A stretch of 64,000 nt of DNA from Gammaproteobacteria bacterium (GCA_024277935.1 JAJRUF010000133.1:1-64000), one strand, 5' to 3'; positions 7,180 to 18,900 are shown, counted from the stretch's first letter. Notes: generated by a model from the letters alone, not told the origin. A program made the numbers and translations.

Positions 7180-7986
7180 ATGACAATTCATTATCAAACT
7201 GTTTGGATTTCAGATACACATTTAGGTACAAAAGGCTGTAAAGCAGAATATTTACGTGATTTTCTAGATCATGTTGATTGTAATACGCTTTATTTAGTGG
7301 GCGATATTATTGATTTGTGGAGCTGGAATGTAAAATCTGGTTTTTATTGGCCAATCTTACACAGCGATATTGTGCAACGCGTGATCAATAAAGCAAAAAC
7401 AGGTACTCGGGTCATTTATATTCCAGGAAACCATGATGAACAACTAAGAAAACATGCCGGTACATTATTTAACGGAGTTGAAATTGAACTTAATGCTATT
7501 CATACAACAAAAGATGGTCGCCGGTTCCTTGTTATGCATGGTGATGAGTTTGACAGCATTGTTTGTCACAACAAAAGTATTGCATATATTGGCGGTGAAG
7601 CTTATGAAATTCTTTTAATCCTTAACCGTTGGTTTAATAATATTAGAAACAAATTGGGTTATAAATATTGGTCATTATCAGCTTATTTAAAAACAAAAGT
7701 TAAAAATATTGTGCAAGTGATGGATAACTACCAACATGTATTAAGTTTAGAAGCTCAAAAACAGCAAGTAGATGGCATAATTTGTGGACATATTCATCAT
7801 GCTGATATTAAACAGATGGAATTTAGCAAAACCTACTGTAATACAGGTGATTGGGTAGAAAGTTGTACTGCACTAGTAGAAGACGAAGCAGGCAGCTTAT
7901 CAATTATTCATTGGCTAGAAGATAGCTACCAATTATTAGATACCCTTCCTCAAGATGCAGTTGTTGAATTAGAACAAACGGCTTAA
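7180..7986 (+). CDS. LpxH-like calcineurin-family metallophosphoesterase
   Basis: A 268-residue calcineurin-type phosphoesterase of the UDP-2,3-diacylglucosamine diphosphatase group (COG2908-like). The metal-binding motifs are all present: SDTHLG, GDIIDLW, GNHDE, MHGDE and CGHIHHAD. True LpxH cleaves UDP-2,3-diacylglucosamine in lipid A synthesis; this protein has GNHDE where LpxH has GNRD, so it may be a paralogue with another substrate. The ATG at 7180 follows GGAGGG and is clearly better than the TTG at 7144. It is followed two bases later by a small membrane protein, probably co-transcribed. Confidence 0.8.
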   Translation: MTIHYQTVWISDTHLGTKGCKAEYLRDFLDHVDCNTLYLVGDIIDLWSWNVKSGFYWPILHSDIVQRVINKAKTGTRVIYIPGNHDEQLRKHAGTLFNGVEIELNAIHTTKDGRRFLVMHGDEFDSIVCHNKSIAYIGGEAYEILLILNRWFNNIRNKLGYKYWSLSAYLKTKVKNIVQVMDNYQHVLSLEAQKQQVDGIICGHIHHADIKQMEFSKTYCNTGDWVESCTALVEDEAGSLSIIHWLEDSYQLLDTLPQDAVVELEQTA

Positions 7987-7988
7987 GA

Positions 7989-8231
7989 ATGCTTAAAAAA
8001 ACCTTATTAATGTCAACAGGCAGTACACTTTTTTTTATTGGGCTTATTTTATTTCCACTCCCTGTCCCTTTTGGCTTGCCGGTCATGCTTATTGGCCTAA
8101 GTATTATGTTTAAAGCCTCTAATAGTTTTAAGCGCAAGGCCATTCGTTTATTCGATAAACACAGATACAGCCGTCAGGCTTGGCAAAAGGTCAAGGGATA
8201 CCGGAAAAACCAAAAACGCTTTAAAAAATAA
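7989..8231 (+). CDS. Small PGPGW-like membrane protein
   Basis: An 80-residue protein. Residues about 7-40 hold two short membrane segments broken by a proline-rich turn (LFPLPVPFGLPVMLIGL), like the PGPGW family of small bacterial membrane proteins; the tail is strongly basic (KVKGYRKNQKRFKK) and probably cytoplasmic. Function unknown. It starts two bases after the phosphoesterase stop, so the pair is likely translated from one mRNA. Confidence 0.65.
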   Translation: MLKKTLLMSTGSTLFFIGLILFPLPVPFGLPVMLIGLSIMFKASNSFKRKAIRLFDKHRYSRQAWQKVKGYRKNQKRFKK

Positions 8232-8357
8232 TAAAGTTATTTTAGTGACCTTTCCTTTTTAATTTTCAGCAAAAAAAACCATTAATTGCAACACCATCAA
8301 ACCTCTTTGCACGTTATACTAATGGGCCTAAGAAAATAACAATTATTTCACAAAATC

Positions 8358-8600
8358 ATGGCAGAACCTTTATCCAGCAACGCAGTACTTTACGCTATCT
8401 TATCTTTAAACAGTGAGATAGCTTTACAAAAAGAATATATTGATAGCTCAGGCCTTTCTGGCGAAGAAAAAGACAATGAAGAAGGGATTCTTGATGATTT
8501 AGAACAAGCCTTTATGGAGTTTATAGATTTATATAAAACGCATACCCATAAAGACAAAGCCCTTCCCTCGATTGAAGAATTATTAAATAGCGAGCTTTAA
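8358..8600 (+). CDS. Conserved-looking small acidic protein
   Basis: An 80-residue soluble, acidic, mainly helical protein of unknown function (LYAILSLNSEIALQKEYID, then DDLEQAFMEFIDLYKTH). It has no signal peptide. It is the first gene of a three-gene unit with the ArsC-like protein (one base gap) and dapE (overlap), suggesting a housekeeping context. The ATG at 8358 has no strong ribosome site. Confidence 0.65.
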   Translation: MAEPLSSNAVLYAILSLNSEIALQKEYIDSSGLSGEEKDNEEGILDDLEQAFMEFIDLYKTHTHKDKALPSIEELLNSEL

Positions 8601-8601
8601 T

Positions 8602-10073
<1,472 letters not shown>

Positions 10074-10157
10074 TAAGCACCTTCCTCCCTTCACTAAAGA
10101 GAGGGGGAATTTTCTCTGCTATGCCTATTAACTAGCCACAGATCACTGTAGAGTAAA

Positions 10158-10229
10158 TGTAGGGTGTGCTGACGATAGGAAGCGCACCGCTTGTAATTGA
10201 TGCGCTTCCTATCGTCAGCACATCCTACA
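10158..10229. repeat. Large palindromic repeat, family A copy 3
   Basis: A 72-base palindrome: the left arm tgtagggtgtgctgacgata pairs with the right arm tatcgtcagcacatcctaca, with GGAAGCGC/GCGCTTCC inside and a cgcttgtaattg loop region. It lies 85 bases downstream of dapE and may act as its transcript end. Confidence 0.8.
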
Positions 10230-10527
10230 TATTTTCTTAAATTTAAGACTGGTGAGCTAAGTAAGAGAACATAAAAGCTCTAATATTTTTATCACAGAAC
10301 TCACCGAGAACACAGAGTTTTGGATTGTTAAACCTCTTTGCTCTCCATAGCTCCATAGAGACAAGGCATGTCTTGTCTCTACAATTCAGATAATAGCCTT
10401 ATTGTCATCAAATCTTAAAAAAACATTCACACCTCTGTCATATTTCAACCCTAATATCACCTTATAAATTAGAAAAGAATTAAACTGAATTTTAAAATGG
10501 GCTATTCAGAAAAAAGAGGTGGTAAAA
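10230..10527. other. Non-coding stretch between dapE and the PAP2 gene
   Basis: It holds a short palindrome tagagacaaggcatgtcttg... (10356-10381), then AT-rich sequence with one CTGTCATATTT element near 10436 that resembles half a Pho box, about 90 bases before the PAP2 start. No reading frame is convincing here. Confidence 0.4.
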
Positions 10528-11052
10528 ATGAAACTAATCTATTCGGTACATAAATATGATGTATTTATGTTTACATATTTGATAAATAGCCGTATTTACA
10601 AATATCTATCAATCTTATCTCGTTATATTTCTAAAACAGCAGATGGTCCTTTGTATTTACTGTTAGCCGCTTTTCTTTATGGGTATCAGGGGCAAGATAG
10701 CTTATTTTTAAAAACCTTATTACTGTCTTTTTTAATTGAAAGACCTATCTATTTTATATTAAAGAATGGTTTTAAACGCAACCGCCCTGCCGTTGCTTTA
10801 GAAAATTTTACCAGTCAGATTACCCCCTCTGACCAGTTTAGTTTTCCATCAGGCCATACTTCAGCCGCTTTTATGGTGGCAACGATAACAGGGTATTTTA
10901 TACCCGTTTTATTGCTACCACTATTAATTTGGTCAACCTTAGTTGGCTTTTCCCGTGTTGTACTTGGGGTTCATTTTCCAACAGACACTCTAATGGGCAT
11001 GATTCTTGGTGTTAGTGTTGCAATTTATAGCTTAAATCAAATTATTGTATGA
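10528..11052 (+). CDS. PAP2-family membrane phosphatase
   Basis: A 174-residue integral membrane phosphatase of the type 2 phosphatidic acid phosphatase family. The three active-site motifs are present: KNGFKRNRP, FPSGH and SRVVLGVHFPTD, embedded among five or six hydrophobic segments. Likely substrates are lipid phosphates such as undecaprenyl diphosphate or phosphatidyl phosphates. The ATG at 10528 follows AGAGGTGG and is preferred to the GTG at 10519. It overlaps the next glycosyltransferase by four bases (ATGA), so the two are coupled and may act on one lipid-linked glycan or glycolipid. Confidence 0.85.
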   Translation: MKLIYSVHKYDVFMFTYLINSRIYKYLSILSRYISKTADGPLYLLLAAFLYGYQGQDSLFLKTLLLSFLIERPIYFILKNGFKRNRPAVALENFTSQITPSDQFSFPSGHTSAAFMVATITGYFIPVLLLPLLIWSTLVGFSRVVLGVHFPTDTLMGMILGVSVAIYSLNQIIV

Positions 11053-12089
11053 AAATATTTTACGGTGTTCAAGGTACAGGCAATGGTCATATCACCCGTG
11101 CAAGAGTTATGGCAAAGGAACTGAAATTAGCGGGTATTGATGTCAGTTTTCAATTTACCGGTCGAGAGGCAAATGAATACTTTGATATGGAGGTATTCAA
11201 TGGTTATCAACACAAGACAGGTTTAACCTTTAATACCAATAAAGGTCAAGTAAGTTATTTAAAAACGGCTATAGAATCCAGCCCTGTACGCTTTGTTAAA
11301 GATGTAAAACAACTAGACTTAACGGATTATGACTTAGTGATTAGTGATTTTGAACCCGTGACCGCCTGGGCTGCTAAAAGTCAGAAAAAACAAGTGCTAG
11401 GTATTGGGCATCAGTATGCCTTTAATCATCAAATACCGCGAGCCGGAGCTGATCCTTTAGCAAATACAGTTATGCGTTATTTTGCACCTGCTGATATTGG
11501 GGTCGGTCTGCACTGGCATCATTTCAATCAACCCATATTACCGCCCATTATAGAAACCCCCGAATTATCATCAACCGTTATAAAAAATAAAATTTTGGTT
11601 TATTTACCTTTTGAATCTCAAGAAGCTGTTATTAAATTGTTAAGCCCCTATACAGATTACCAATTTTATATGTATTCCCCAGTTCCTATTGAAAGTAAAC
11701 ACTCGCATATTATTTATAACCCACTTTCAAGAGATGGTTTTCAAAAAGATTTATCTGATTGCGTGGGAATTATAAGTAATGCAGGCTTTGAGCTGGCCAG
11801 CGAAGCTTTAAAATTAGGTAAAAAAATCCTGGCCAAGCCTTTACATGCCCAAATGGAACAAATTTCTAATGCAGCCGCATTAAAACAACTCAATTATGGC
11901 CAGACTATGATGGATATGGACCCAGCCATCATAAAAAACTGGCTTGAAGATGATAATGCAATAAAAATTAACTACCCCAATGTAGCTAGGCTAATTGTTG
12001 ATTGGATACAGCAGGGGATGCCGCCTCTGGATAAAGAATATACTAATAAGGTATGGGATAAAGTGGATGTCATAAAGCTAAAGATTTAA
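11049..12089 (+). CDS. Glycosyltransferase of the MJ1255/VC2487 family
   Basis: A 346-residue GT-B fold protein. The N-terminus YGVQGTGNGHITRARVMAKEL is the hallmark of MJ1255/VC2487-type glycosyltransferases, related to MurG and UDP-glucuronosyl transferases. The C-terminal donor-binding part includes GIISNAGFELASEALKLGKKILAKPLHAQMEQ, corresponding to the nucleotide-sugar site. Acceptor and sugar are unknown; coupling to a PAP2 phosphatase suggests a lipid acceptor at the inner membrane. No membrane segment is seen. Confidence 0.8.
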   Translation: MKIFYGVQGTGNGHITRARVMAKELKLAGIDVSFQFTGREANEYFDMEVFNGYQHKTGLTFNTNKGQVSYLKTAIESSPVRFVKDVKQLDLTDYDLVISDFEPVTAWAAKSQKKQVLGIGHQYAFNHQIPRAGADPLANTVMRYFAPADIGVGLHWHHFNQPILPPIIETPELSSTVIKNKILVYLPFESQEAVIKLLSPYTDYQFYMYSPVPIESKHSHIIYNPLSRDGFQKDLSDCVGIISNAGFELASEALKLGKKILAKPLHAQMEQISNAAALKQLNYGQTMMDMDPAIIKNWLEDDNAIKINYPNVARLIVDWIQQGMPPLDKEYTNKVWDKVDVIKLKI

Positions 12090-12138
12090 ACCACACTCAT
12101 AAGCAGGTATTTAATTAATGAACTAAGTTTTCAGCGGT

Positions 12139-12207
12139 TGTAGAGCCGGCTTTAGCCCTCAATGACTTAAAACATTGATTTAATAGCGGACTAAAGTCCG
12201 CTCTACA
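12139..12207. repeat. Palindromic repeat, family B copy 4 (double unit)
   Basis: Two family B half-units face each other: tgtagagccggctttagcc and agcggactaaagtccgctct, separated by a tcaatga...acattga stem. Together they can form one long hairpin. It lies 50 bases downstream of the glycosyltransferase. Confidence 0.7.
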
Positions 12208-12336
12208 AATTATAAAGTGCGGTTTACTCATCATCGTGCAGAATTTACAGTTACTTAAGCTTTATCTTATATACTCCTTTTGCTATTGTAGTTTAAAGCA
12301 TACAGCTTATAACCATAACAAGTAAAAGGGGAAAGA

Positions 12337-12729
12337 ATGAGTTTTACAGCAACACTGGCAAAAATAGTCATAAAAATGACTCCCAATAAGTTAATTATAT
12401 GGGTTGCTAATATTGTATTAAAAGATATTGCTGAGTTAACAGGGTTTAACTTTGATATAGAAACACGAAGTGCTTATATACAAATACAACTTGTAGGCGA
12501 GTCAGAAACTATTGATGTTTGGCTTAATGGTTTTGGAATTATTTCTACTGAAGAAACTTACCAGTTTATTATTGAAAAAGCTGAGTCAAATCGTCTTTGG
12601 TTGGCAAATTTATTAGCTCGTTTTGTAGGCAAAAAATGGAAAATTCCAGTACCAGAAAATTTAGCACCACAATTTAAATTTGTTGCAGAGCTTCTTGCCA
12701 AAGAACCGGATCAATCATTAGAAAATTAA
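12337..12729 (+). CDS. Hypothetical protein
   Basis: A 130-residue protein of unknown function. It begins with an amphipathic region (ATLAKIVIKMTPNKLIIWVANIVL) that may lie along the membrane, followed by a mixed strand region (AYIQIQLVGESETIDVWLNGFGII) and a helical end. No signal peptide or catalytic motif is evident. The ATG is preceded by AGGGGAAAG, a good ribosome site, which supports expression. It stands alone between repeats. Confidence 0.65.
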   Translation: MSFTATLAKIVIKMTPNKLIIWVANIVLKDIAELTGFNFDIETRSAYIQIQLVGESETIDVWLNGFGIISTEETYQFIIEKAESNRLWLANLLARFVGKKWKIPVPENLAPQFKFVAELLAKEPDQSLEN

Positions 12730-12736
12730 GTATTTA

Positions 12737-12782
12737 GTAGGAGTGACTTTAGCCGCGACATCGTGGCTAAAGCCATTCCTAC
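12737..12782. repeat. Palindromic repeat related to family C
   Basis: gtaggagtgactttagccgc and the complementary ggctaaagccattcctac flank a gacatcgt centre. It starts eight bases after the preceding stop codon. Confidence 0.65.
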
Positions 12783-12799
12783 ATAGTAGATAAAACATC

Positions 12800-13039
12800 T
12801 TAACTTAAGTGCAAATGAGGATATTTCTTATCTGTATTTGAATGTTTTTTATATGGTAGATACCCGTATTGCTGATTTTGTCTGTAATAATTGTTTAATA
12901 AATTAGACCTTTTCTTGTTTCTATTTATTTCTTCAGACTCCCTAATAACCTTACTATCATTTTGATCGCAAACTTGACGAATTATATCTCTTGTTTGTTC
13001 TCCTATCTCCTTGGTTAAGACTTCATAGATAAGAGTATA
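12800..13039 (-). pseudogene. Startless open stretch, possible gene remnant
   Basis: On the minus strand 79 codons stay open up to the TAA at 12800-12802, with plausible protein composition (IGEQTRDIIRQVCDQNDSK, RESEEINRNKKR) but no ATG, GTG or usable TTG near the beginning. A short ATG frame just upstream (MHFSARLLVYSYL) would join it by a frameshift. I do not recognise it. It carries a 20-base identity (12924-12943) with the right end of the MITE at 29583-29741. Confidence 0.3.
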
Positions 13040-13093
13040 CTAAAAGTCTTGCACTAAAGTGCATAGTTTTAACTAAACGGTTTAGAAAACAAA

Positions 13094-14371
13094 ATGAAAA
13101 TAGCGTTACTAGCAGGCACTCAATCAGGCTGTGGAAAAACAACGGCTATGTTGGCTTTGCTACAATATTTAAAAACTCAAAAACTGAATATTTGTTCATT
13201 TAAAGCTGGGCCAGATTTCCTTGACCCACTTTGGCACCAGTTAATAACAGAGCGAACCAGTTATAACCTTGATACAAGAATGGTGGGATTGGAGCAATCA
13301 CAACAATTGATAAACAAGCAAAATCAGCAAGTTGATCTCGCTTTAATTGAAGGTGTAATGGGCTTGTTTGATGGACGAACAGGCGTAGGGATGGATGGTT
13401 CCAGTGCCGATTTAGCAAAAGGCTTGAATTGCCCCGTTATTCTAGTTGTAAATGCTAAAGGGATGAGTGGCTCGATTGTACCCTTAGTCAGTGGGTATTG
13501 TGATTATGCACAGAAAATGGGTGTGACTATTTCCGGTATTATTGCTAATCGAGTAGGGAGTGAGCACCATGCAGACCTGTTAAAAAACTTTTTAACAGAT
13601 TATGCTATGCCTCCTTTAGTAGCATGGATAGGAAAGGATGCGCCTATCTTAGTAGAACGTCATTTAGGCTTAATAACGCCAGATAATGTTGAAATTCCAG
13701 ATTTTTCAAGATATTTTAATGTTGATAAACAGGCATTATCGACTGCTTTTTCTGACTGGAATGCAGTCGAAATAATAAAGAAGCAAGCTATTAAACCGTT
13801 ACGAGGAAAAAAAATTGCTATTGCTAAAGATGCCGCTTGTTGCTTTATTTATCCAGCTAATATCGACTTTTTAATTGAACAAGGCGCAGAACTAGAATAT
13901 TTTTCTGTCATCGCTGGAGATGCTGTTCCAGACAATGCCAATGCTGTTTGGTTACCAGGAGGGTATCCTGAACTTTATGCTGAGCAATTATCTATTTCGG
14001 CAAGCTGGGATTCGCTTAATAAATTTATACAAGCAGGTCAGCCCTTATTAGCAGAGTGTGGTGGCTTAATGCTATTAGGTAAACAGTTAACTGACCATGA
14101 TGGGGTGGTATGGCCGATGGCTGGAATTTTATCTTATCAGTCTAAAATGCAGAAAAAATTAGCATCATTAGGCTATAGAGAAGATATTAGTGGAATAAGA
14201 GGACATGAGTTTCATTATTCAACCAGAGAAAGTGAGGAACAATTCAAAAGCTGTTTTGACTGCTCGCGAGGTGATAAAGGCATACGTTATAAAAATTTAC
14301 GGGCATCGTATATTCATTGGTATTTTGCAAGCAAACCTGAAGTAATAACTTCTTGGTTTTTAAATTTATAA
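13094..14371 (+). CDS. cobB: Cobyrinate a,c-diamide synthase
   Basis: A 425-residue two-domain enzyme that amidates cobyrinate at positions a and c using glutamine and ATP (CobB in aerobic, CbiA in anaerobic nomenclature). The N-terminal domain has the P-loop GTQSGCGKTTAML and the VEGVMGLFDG-like segment (IEGVMGLFDGRTG). The C-terminal class I glutamine amidotransferase domain has VWLPGGYPELY, the nucleophile cysteine in LLAECGGLMLLG, and GHEFHYS with the catalytic His. No other cobalamin gene is nearby, and I see no cobalamin riboswitch upstream. Its 3' neighbour begins 44 bases later. Confidence 0.92.
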   Translation: MKIALLAGTQSGCGKTTAMLALLQYLKTQKLNICSFKAGPDFLDPLWHQLITERTSYNLDTRMVGLEQSQQLINKQNQQVDLALIEGVMGLFDGRTGVGMDGSSADLAKGLNCPVILVVNAKGMSGSIVPLVSGYCDYAQKMGVTISGIIANRVGSEHHADLLKNFLTDYAMPPLVAWIGKDAPILVERHLGLITPDNVEIPDFSRYFNVDKQALSTAFSDWNAVEIIKKQAIKPLRGKKIAIAKDAACCFIYPANIDFLIEQGAELEYFSVIAGDAVPDNANAVWLPGGYPELYAEQLSISASWDSLNKFIQAGQPLLAECGGLMLLGKQLTDHDGVVWPMAGILSYQSKMQKKLASLGYREDISGIRGHEFHYSTRESEEQFKSCFDCSRGDKGIRYKNLRASYIHWYFASKPEVITSWFLNL

Positions 14372-14415
14372 CATTGAGGCAACGGGAAGAAAATAAGGTA
14401 AAAGGTAAAATTAAA

Positions 14416-15036
14416 ATGACTAACAATAAAGGAACAAAAGATTGGATTTTAGACCACGCTCTTAGATATATCTATATTAATGAAGTTATTTTTGTAACTT
14501 TAGTAATGTTGTGTTTTATTGGTGAATTGGTAGCAGAATTTGCAGACCGAGGAGTTGTTCTGTTTTATTGGCTTTGTATGACACCTGTATTTTTTATCTG
14601 CTCTTTAATCAGCGAAAAAGTTAAGTCACTTAAAACTGGGGTTAAAAAACTACATTTGATGCGGATTGAAATTTTATATTGGGGCAGTGCAATGACGGCA
14701 GTCATTTTAATATTCTTATTATGGCATGCAGAATCTATTCAAGCGGGAGCGGCTGCAATGAGTATTCATATTATTTTGGCACATACCTTGTTTTTAAGCG
14801 GAATTGTACTTGGGGTTCAATATTATCTAGTAGGTATATTTTTATTCGTAACGGCTGCTTTAACTATTTTTATGAGTGGAACATTTGGTATCGACCTGGT
14901 TTTGATGTTACCCGTGATAGGCTTAGGTTTTTATTTAGAAAAACAGTATTTATTTCCTACCTTAAAAAGAACACATGATTTTACTCAGGAAATAAGTGAC
15001 CTAAAAAAAGCTCAGGACAATAAGGATAATCCCTAG
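14416..15036 (+). CDS. Integral membrane protein, unknown function
   Basis: About 206 residues with five or six hydrophobic helices (EVIFVTLVMLCFIGELVAEF, VLFYWLCMTPVFFICSLI, AMTAVILIFLLWH, IILAHTLFLSGIVLGV, LVGIFLFVTAALTIFM, LVLMLPVIGLGFYL) and a charged C-terminal tail. No recognisable motif. The ATG at 14416 is chosen because the first residues read as a normal cytoplasmic N-terminus; an upstream start at 14353 would overlap cobB. The gene follows cobB closely but a shared role is not evident. Confidence 0.65.
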   Translation: MTNNKGTKDWILDHALRYIYINEVIFVTLVMLCFIGELVAEFADRGVVLFYWLCMTPVFFICSLISEKVKSLKTGVKKLHLMRIEILYWGSAMTAVILIFLLWHAESIQAGAAAMSIHIILAHTLFLSGIVLGVQYYLVGIFLFVTAALTIFMSGTFGIDLVLMLPVIGLGFYLEKQYLFPTLKRTHDFTQEISDLKKAQDNKDNP

Positions 15037-15165
15037 CTTGGATATTGAACCCCAAATATAATTCCGTACCCAACTGATTTTTCCTGGTTGGAGAAAAAAT
15101 TAAGCAAGTAAATTGAAAACATTATAAAATCCAGCTAACAAAGGTAACATAGCCATTTAATTATC

Positions 15166-15738
15166 ATGGGAAAAAAAGGAAAAAAACCACTTGCTCCAGA
15201 AGATTCAAGTTTGTTTAGGCAAGCTATAGGTAAGGTTAAAGCAGTAGAAAGCAATACTTTACCGTTATTCCCTGATGAAAAACCTAAACCTTATCCTCAA
15301 AATAAAGCCTTAGAATCCATTAAACTTTTTGATTCAGCTGATATAGAGGTTGAAAAACTCTATCAAGAAGATAGTGTCAGCTTTATTGCCCCAGGCTTGC
15401 AAAAAAATGTGTTAAAAAAACTGCGTAAAGGGTACTACGGCTTTGATGCAAGTATTGATTTGCATGGTTTAACTAGCAAGGAAGCTAAATATCAATTAAC
15501 TAAATTTTTACATTTCAGTATTGAAGATGGCTATCGCTGCGTGCATATTATTCATGGTAAAGGTTACGGCTCAATGAATATGCAGCCTGTATTGAAAAAT
15601 GATATTAATATCTGGTTACGCCAACATAGCAATGTACAGGCATTCTGCTCCACCCCCACTAAAGATGGCGGAACAGGTGCTGTATTCGTACTGCTAAAAC
15701 TTGCAGATAAATACAGTGAAGAGGAAAGCATGCAATAA
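15166..15738 (+). CDS. Smr-domain protein
   Basis: A 190-residue protein with a C-terminal Smr domain (residues about 100-185). Visible are the SIDLHGLTSKEA motif (LDLHG-type) and IIHGKGYGSM (HGKG-type), the conserved pair in MutS2-like and YfcN/SmrB-type endonucleases. SmrB family members cleave mRNA at collided ribosomes in E. coli; equivalent activity here is inference. The N-terminal half is charged and probably disordered, as usual. Its 190 residues match the standalone family. Single gene, not obviously in an operon. Confidence 0.85.
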   Translation: MGKKGKKPLAPEDSSLFRQAIGKVKAVESNTLPLFPDEKPKPYPQNKALESIKLFDSADIEVEKLYQEDSVSFIAPGLQKNVLKKLRKGYYGFDASIDLHGLTSKEAKYQLTKFLHFSIEDGYRCVHIIHGKGYGSMNMQPVLKNDINIWLRQHSNVQAFCSTPTKDGGTGAVFVLLKLADKYSEEESMQ

Positions 15739-15822
15739 AGCTTAAACTTATACATAAGCAGAAACATTAGGGAGATGGAAAAAATTAATTATCCAGAATT
15801 AAACGACTCATTCAACACATGA

Positions 15823-15888
15823 CAAACCTTGTGTAGACTGAACGAAAGGTACGCAATGCATACCCTACACCCTACTACAAGGTTTCGT
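15823..15888. repeat. Imperfect palindromic repeat
   Basis: Outer arms acaaaccttgtgtag and ctactacaaggttt bracket an inner GGTACGCAATGCATACC stem. It differs in sequence from families A to C but has the same layout, and lies between two convergent genes. Confidence 0.5.
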
Positions 15889-15948
15889 GTTACATGGGTT
15901 GTAAAAAAAAATTACCTAGAAAAATCATTGAATCTGGCTTACCAGCTT

Positions 15949-18900
15949 TTAAAAGACTGGACGATTATTTATTTCCATATCCCTTTGAGCTATAAACTCT
16001 TCAGCTGGCATAGGCCGCCCATAATAGTAACCTTGATAATTTTTACAACCTTTTTCTTTTAAAAAATGGGCTTGCTCTTTAGTTTCAACACCTTCAGCAA
16101 TAACATTCAAGCCTAAATTATTAGCCATATTAATAATGGTTTCCACAATGATGGTATCTCCTGAATCAATATTAATGTCTCGAACAAAACTTTGATCAAT
16201 TTTTAACTGGTCTAAAGGTAATTGTTTTAAATAAGACAATGATGAATACCCCGTCCCAAAATCATCAATAGAAATCTTAATCCCTAATGCTTTAAGAGCA
16301 TTCATCTTATTAATCGTATCGTTAATATCATCAGCAACAATACTTTCTGTTAGTTCTATGGTTAATTGATTAGCGGCAATTCTATGTTGAATAATTGCCG
16401 CACTCACTTCCTCAACAAAATCTTGTTGTTTAAATTGACGTGAACTGACATTTATCGCAATATGGTCTAAGGTAATACCTAAGCTTTCCCATTCGTGTAT
16501 TTGTCGGCAGGCTTCATTCATCACCCATTTCCCAACGGGTAAAATCAAACTGCTTTCTTCAGCAATGGGAATAAAATCGGCTGGTGAAATTAACCCTTTT
16601 TCAGGGTGTACCCACCGAATTAAAGCTTCCGCACTCACAATATTTCCTAATTCATCAACTTGTGGTTGATAAAATAAATGCAATTGATGGTTACTAATAG
16701 CCAACCTTAATTCATTCTCTAATAATAAACGCTTATCTGCTGCTTCTTGCATACTGGAGTGATAAAAACTAATACAGTTTTTGCCTTTTTCTTTTGAAAG
16801 GTACATCGCTGTATCAGCCTGTTGCAAAATAGCATCAGCTTCATCACTATCTTCCGGAAAAATAGCCACACCAAGACTACAACTAAAGGTATGCTCAATA
16901 TTATTAATAACATAAGGTTTATTAAGCAAAACCCTAATTTTCTCAGCTACAAAAATAGCTTTATCAGCGGCAGACTCAGCGGTTTCACCTTGCATGGGAA
17001 GCAGCACAACAAACTCATCCCCCCCTAGCCGTGAAGCAGTATCTCCATCTCTTAAAACTGATTTTAAGCGTTGACTGACCTGTACCAGTAATTCATCACC
17101 TACATGATGACCTAAGGAATCGTTTAATAATTTAAACCTATCTAAATCTAAAAAAATAATAGCACCAAAATATTGTGTTCTTTTTGCTTCAATAATCTCT
17201 TGCTGGATACGATCTAGTAATAAGCGACGGTTAGGTAAGTTAGTTAGTGGATCATAAAAAGCTAAACTTCTAATTTTATCTTCTGAAGCTTTTTTAACGG
17301 TAATGTCAGAAAATATACCGACATAATGAGTGACATTATCATTATGATCTTTTACTGCCGTAATGGTAATCCATTCAGGGAAAATTTCTCCATTTTTTCT
17401 TCGGTTCCAAATTTCGCCTTCAAATCGCCCTTTTTCATTCAATTGTTTCCATAAATCAGCATAAAAGGCAGCATCTTGATGACCTGATTTAAGAAAGCTC
17501 ATATGTTGTCCGACAGACTCTTCTTCGCTGTACCCTGTTATTACTGTAAAAGCATGATTTACTTTTAGTACGATTGAGTTTGCATCTGCAATCGTTATAC
17601 CTTCAAGCGTTTCAAATGTTGTTGCTGCTAAGCGAGTGTCTTCTTCCGCTTTATGTTGAGCACTAATATCAATCATCACACCCACTAATTCAGAAGCGAC
17701 TCCATTGTCTAACACAACATTAACCATATCCTTGATCCAGACTATTTCACCTGTTTTTTTAAGCATACGATATTCAAAATCATACTTTTGGGATACTTTA
17801 ACTGCATTCAATGTATAGTTACGTGCTTGTTGCCGATCATTAGAGTGAATATGATTAATCCAAAAATCTTTTTCAAACCATTGTTCATTTGAATATCCCA
17901 GTAAATTTTCGGCTTCATTACTAACAAAGGTAAATTCCCCCAAGGCTAAATCATACCGCCAGACTATTGCAGACTGAGTTTGAACAAGTTTTCTAAATTG
18001 AAACTCACTATCCTGTAACTTCTTGTTTGTACTGGCTAACGCCTGGTTTGTTTTATTTAAAATATAGTTAATTTGTTCCAAATCTTTGGTTTTATTATCA
18101 ACCGATTTTTTAATAATAAAACTTCTTCCTGATAACGCTAGTAAGAATGCAGAAAACATTGTCATCAGTATAAGCACTGATAACAAAACTACCCATGTTG
18201 CCCTACTTTTGCCCGAATAAGGTTTAACAGGTGAGGAATAGATAGCCCATTGTCTATCTGCAATACTTATTTGTTGTGGGAAACTATTTTTTTTACTTGA
18301 TATATCTTCCTTCTGGTTACTATAAAGCAACTGCGATTTGTCACTTATTGTCTGATCATAAATACTCAAAAAAACTTTGCGCCTATCAAGGTCAGTTAAT
18401 GTTGTCTTAATAAGGTCTTCCAGATATAAAACACTAGCGACATAACCTGTGGGAGTATGATCTTTAATCACTGGCTCGCCCAGTGAACGATTATTTTTAT
18501 ATACGGGTTGATAAATAACAAACCCTAGGCCTTTGCTTTTACCTTGTATTAATTCAATGCCTGGGGTGATAACAATATCTTTTATTGTTATCGCTTTAGA
18601 CAAGGTTTCTGCTACATTGCTATCAGACAATATATTCATTCCCAAAGCCTTTTTATTTCTTGCTAAGGGCTCAATATAAGTAATAACAGCATACTTCTTA
18701 TATTGAGGTACTTTTGTTAAAGGTATTTGTTTATCAAAAATTTTAAAATCATTAAATCCTTCATCCTTAACGTCTTGTACAAACTGTTGTCTTTCTGATT
18801 GCCCCACATACTGAACCCAAGCCAAAGCTTGAATATCATTTTCAAGTTTTAATGTACGTTTGGTAAATTCACGAAATTGTAATCGACTAACATATTGAGT

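Noticed and set aside
12730-13093. Cobalamin riboswitch before cobB
   Set aside because: No B12-box-like or other conserved cobalamin riboswitch element seen; the stretch holds a repeat and a gene remnant.
15829-16062. Plus-strand 77-codon frame
   Set aside because: It runs through a palindromic repeat and then antisense to the EAL domain; no protein-like character.
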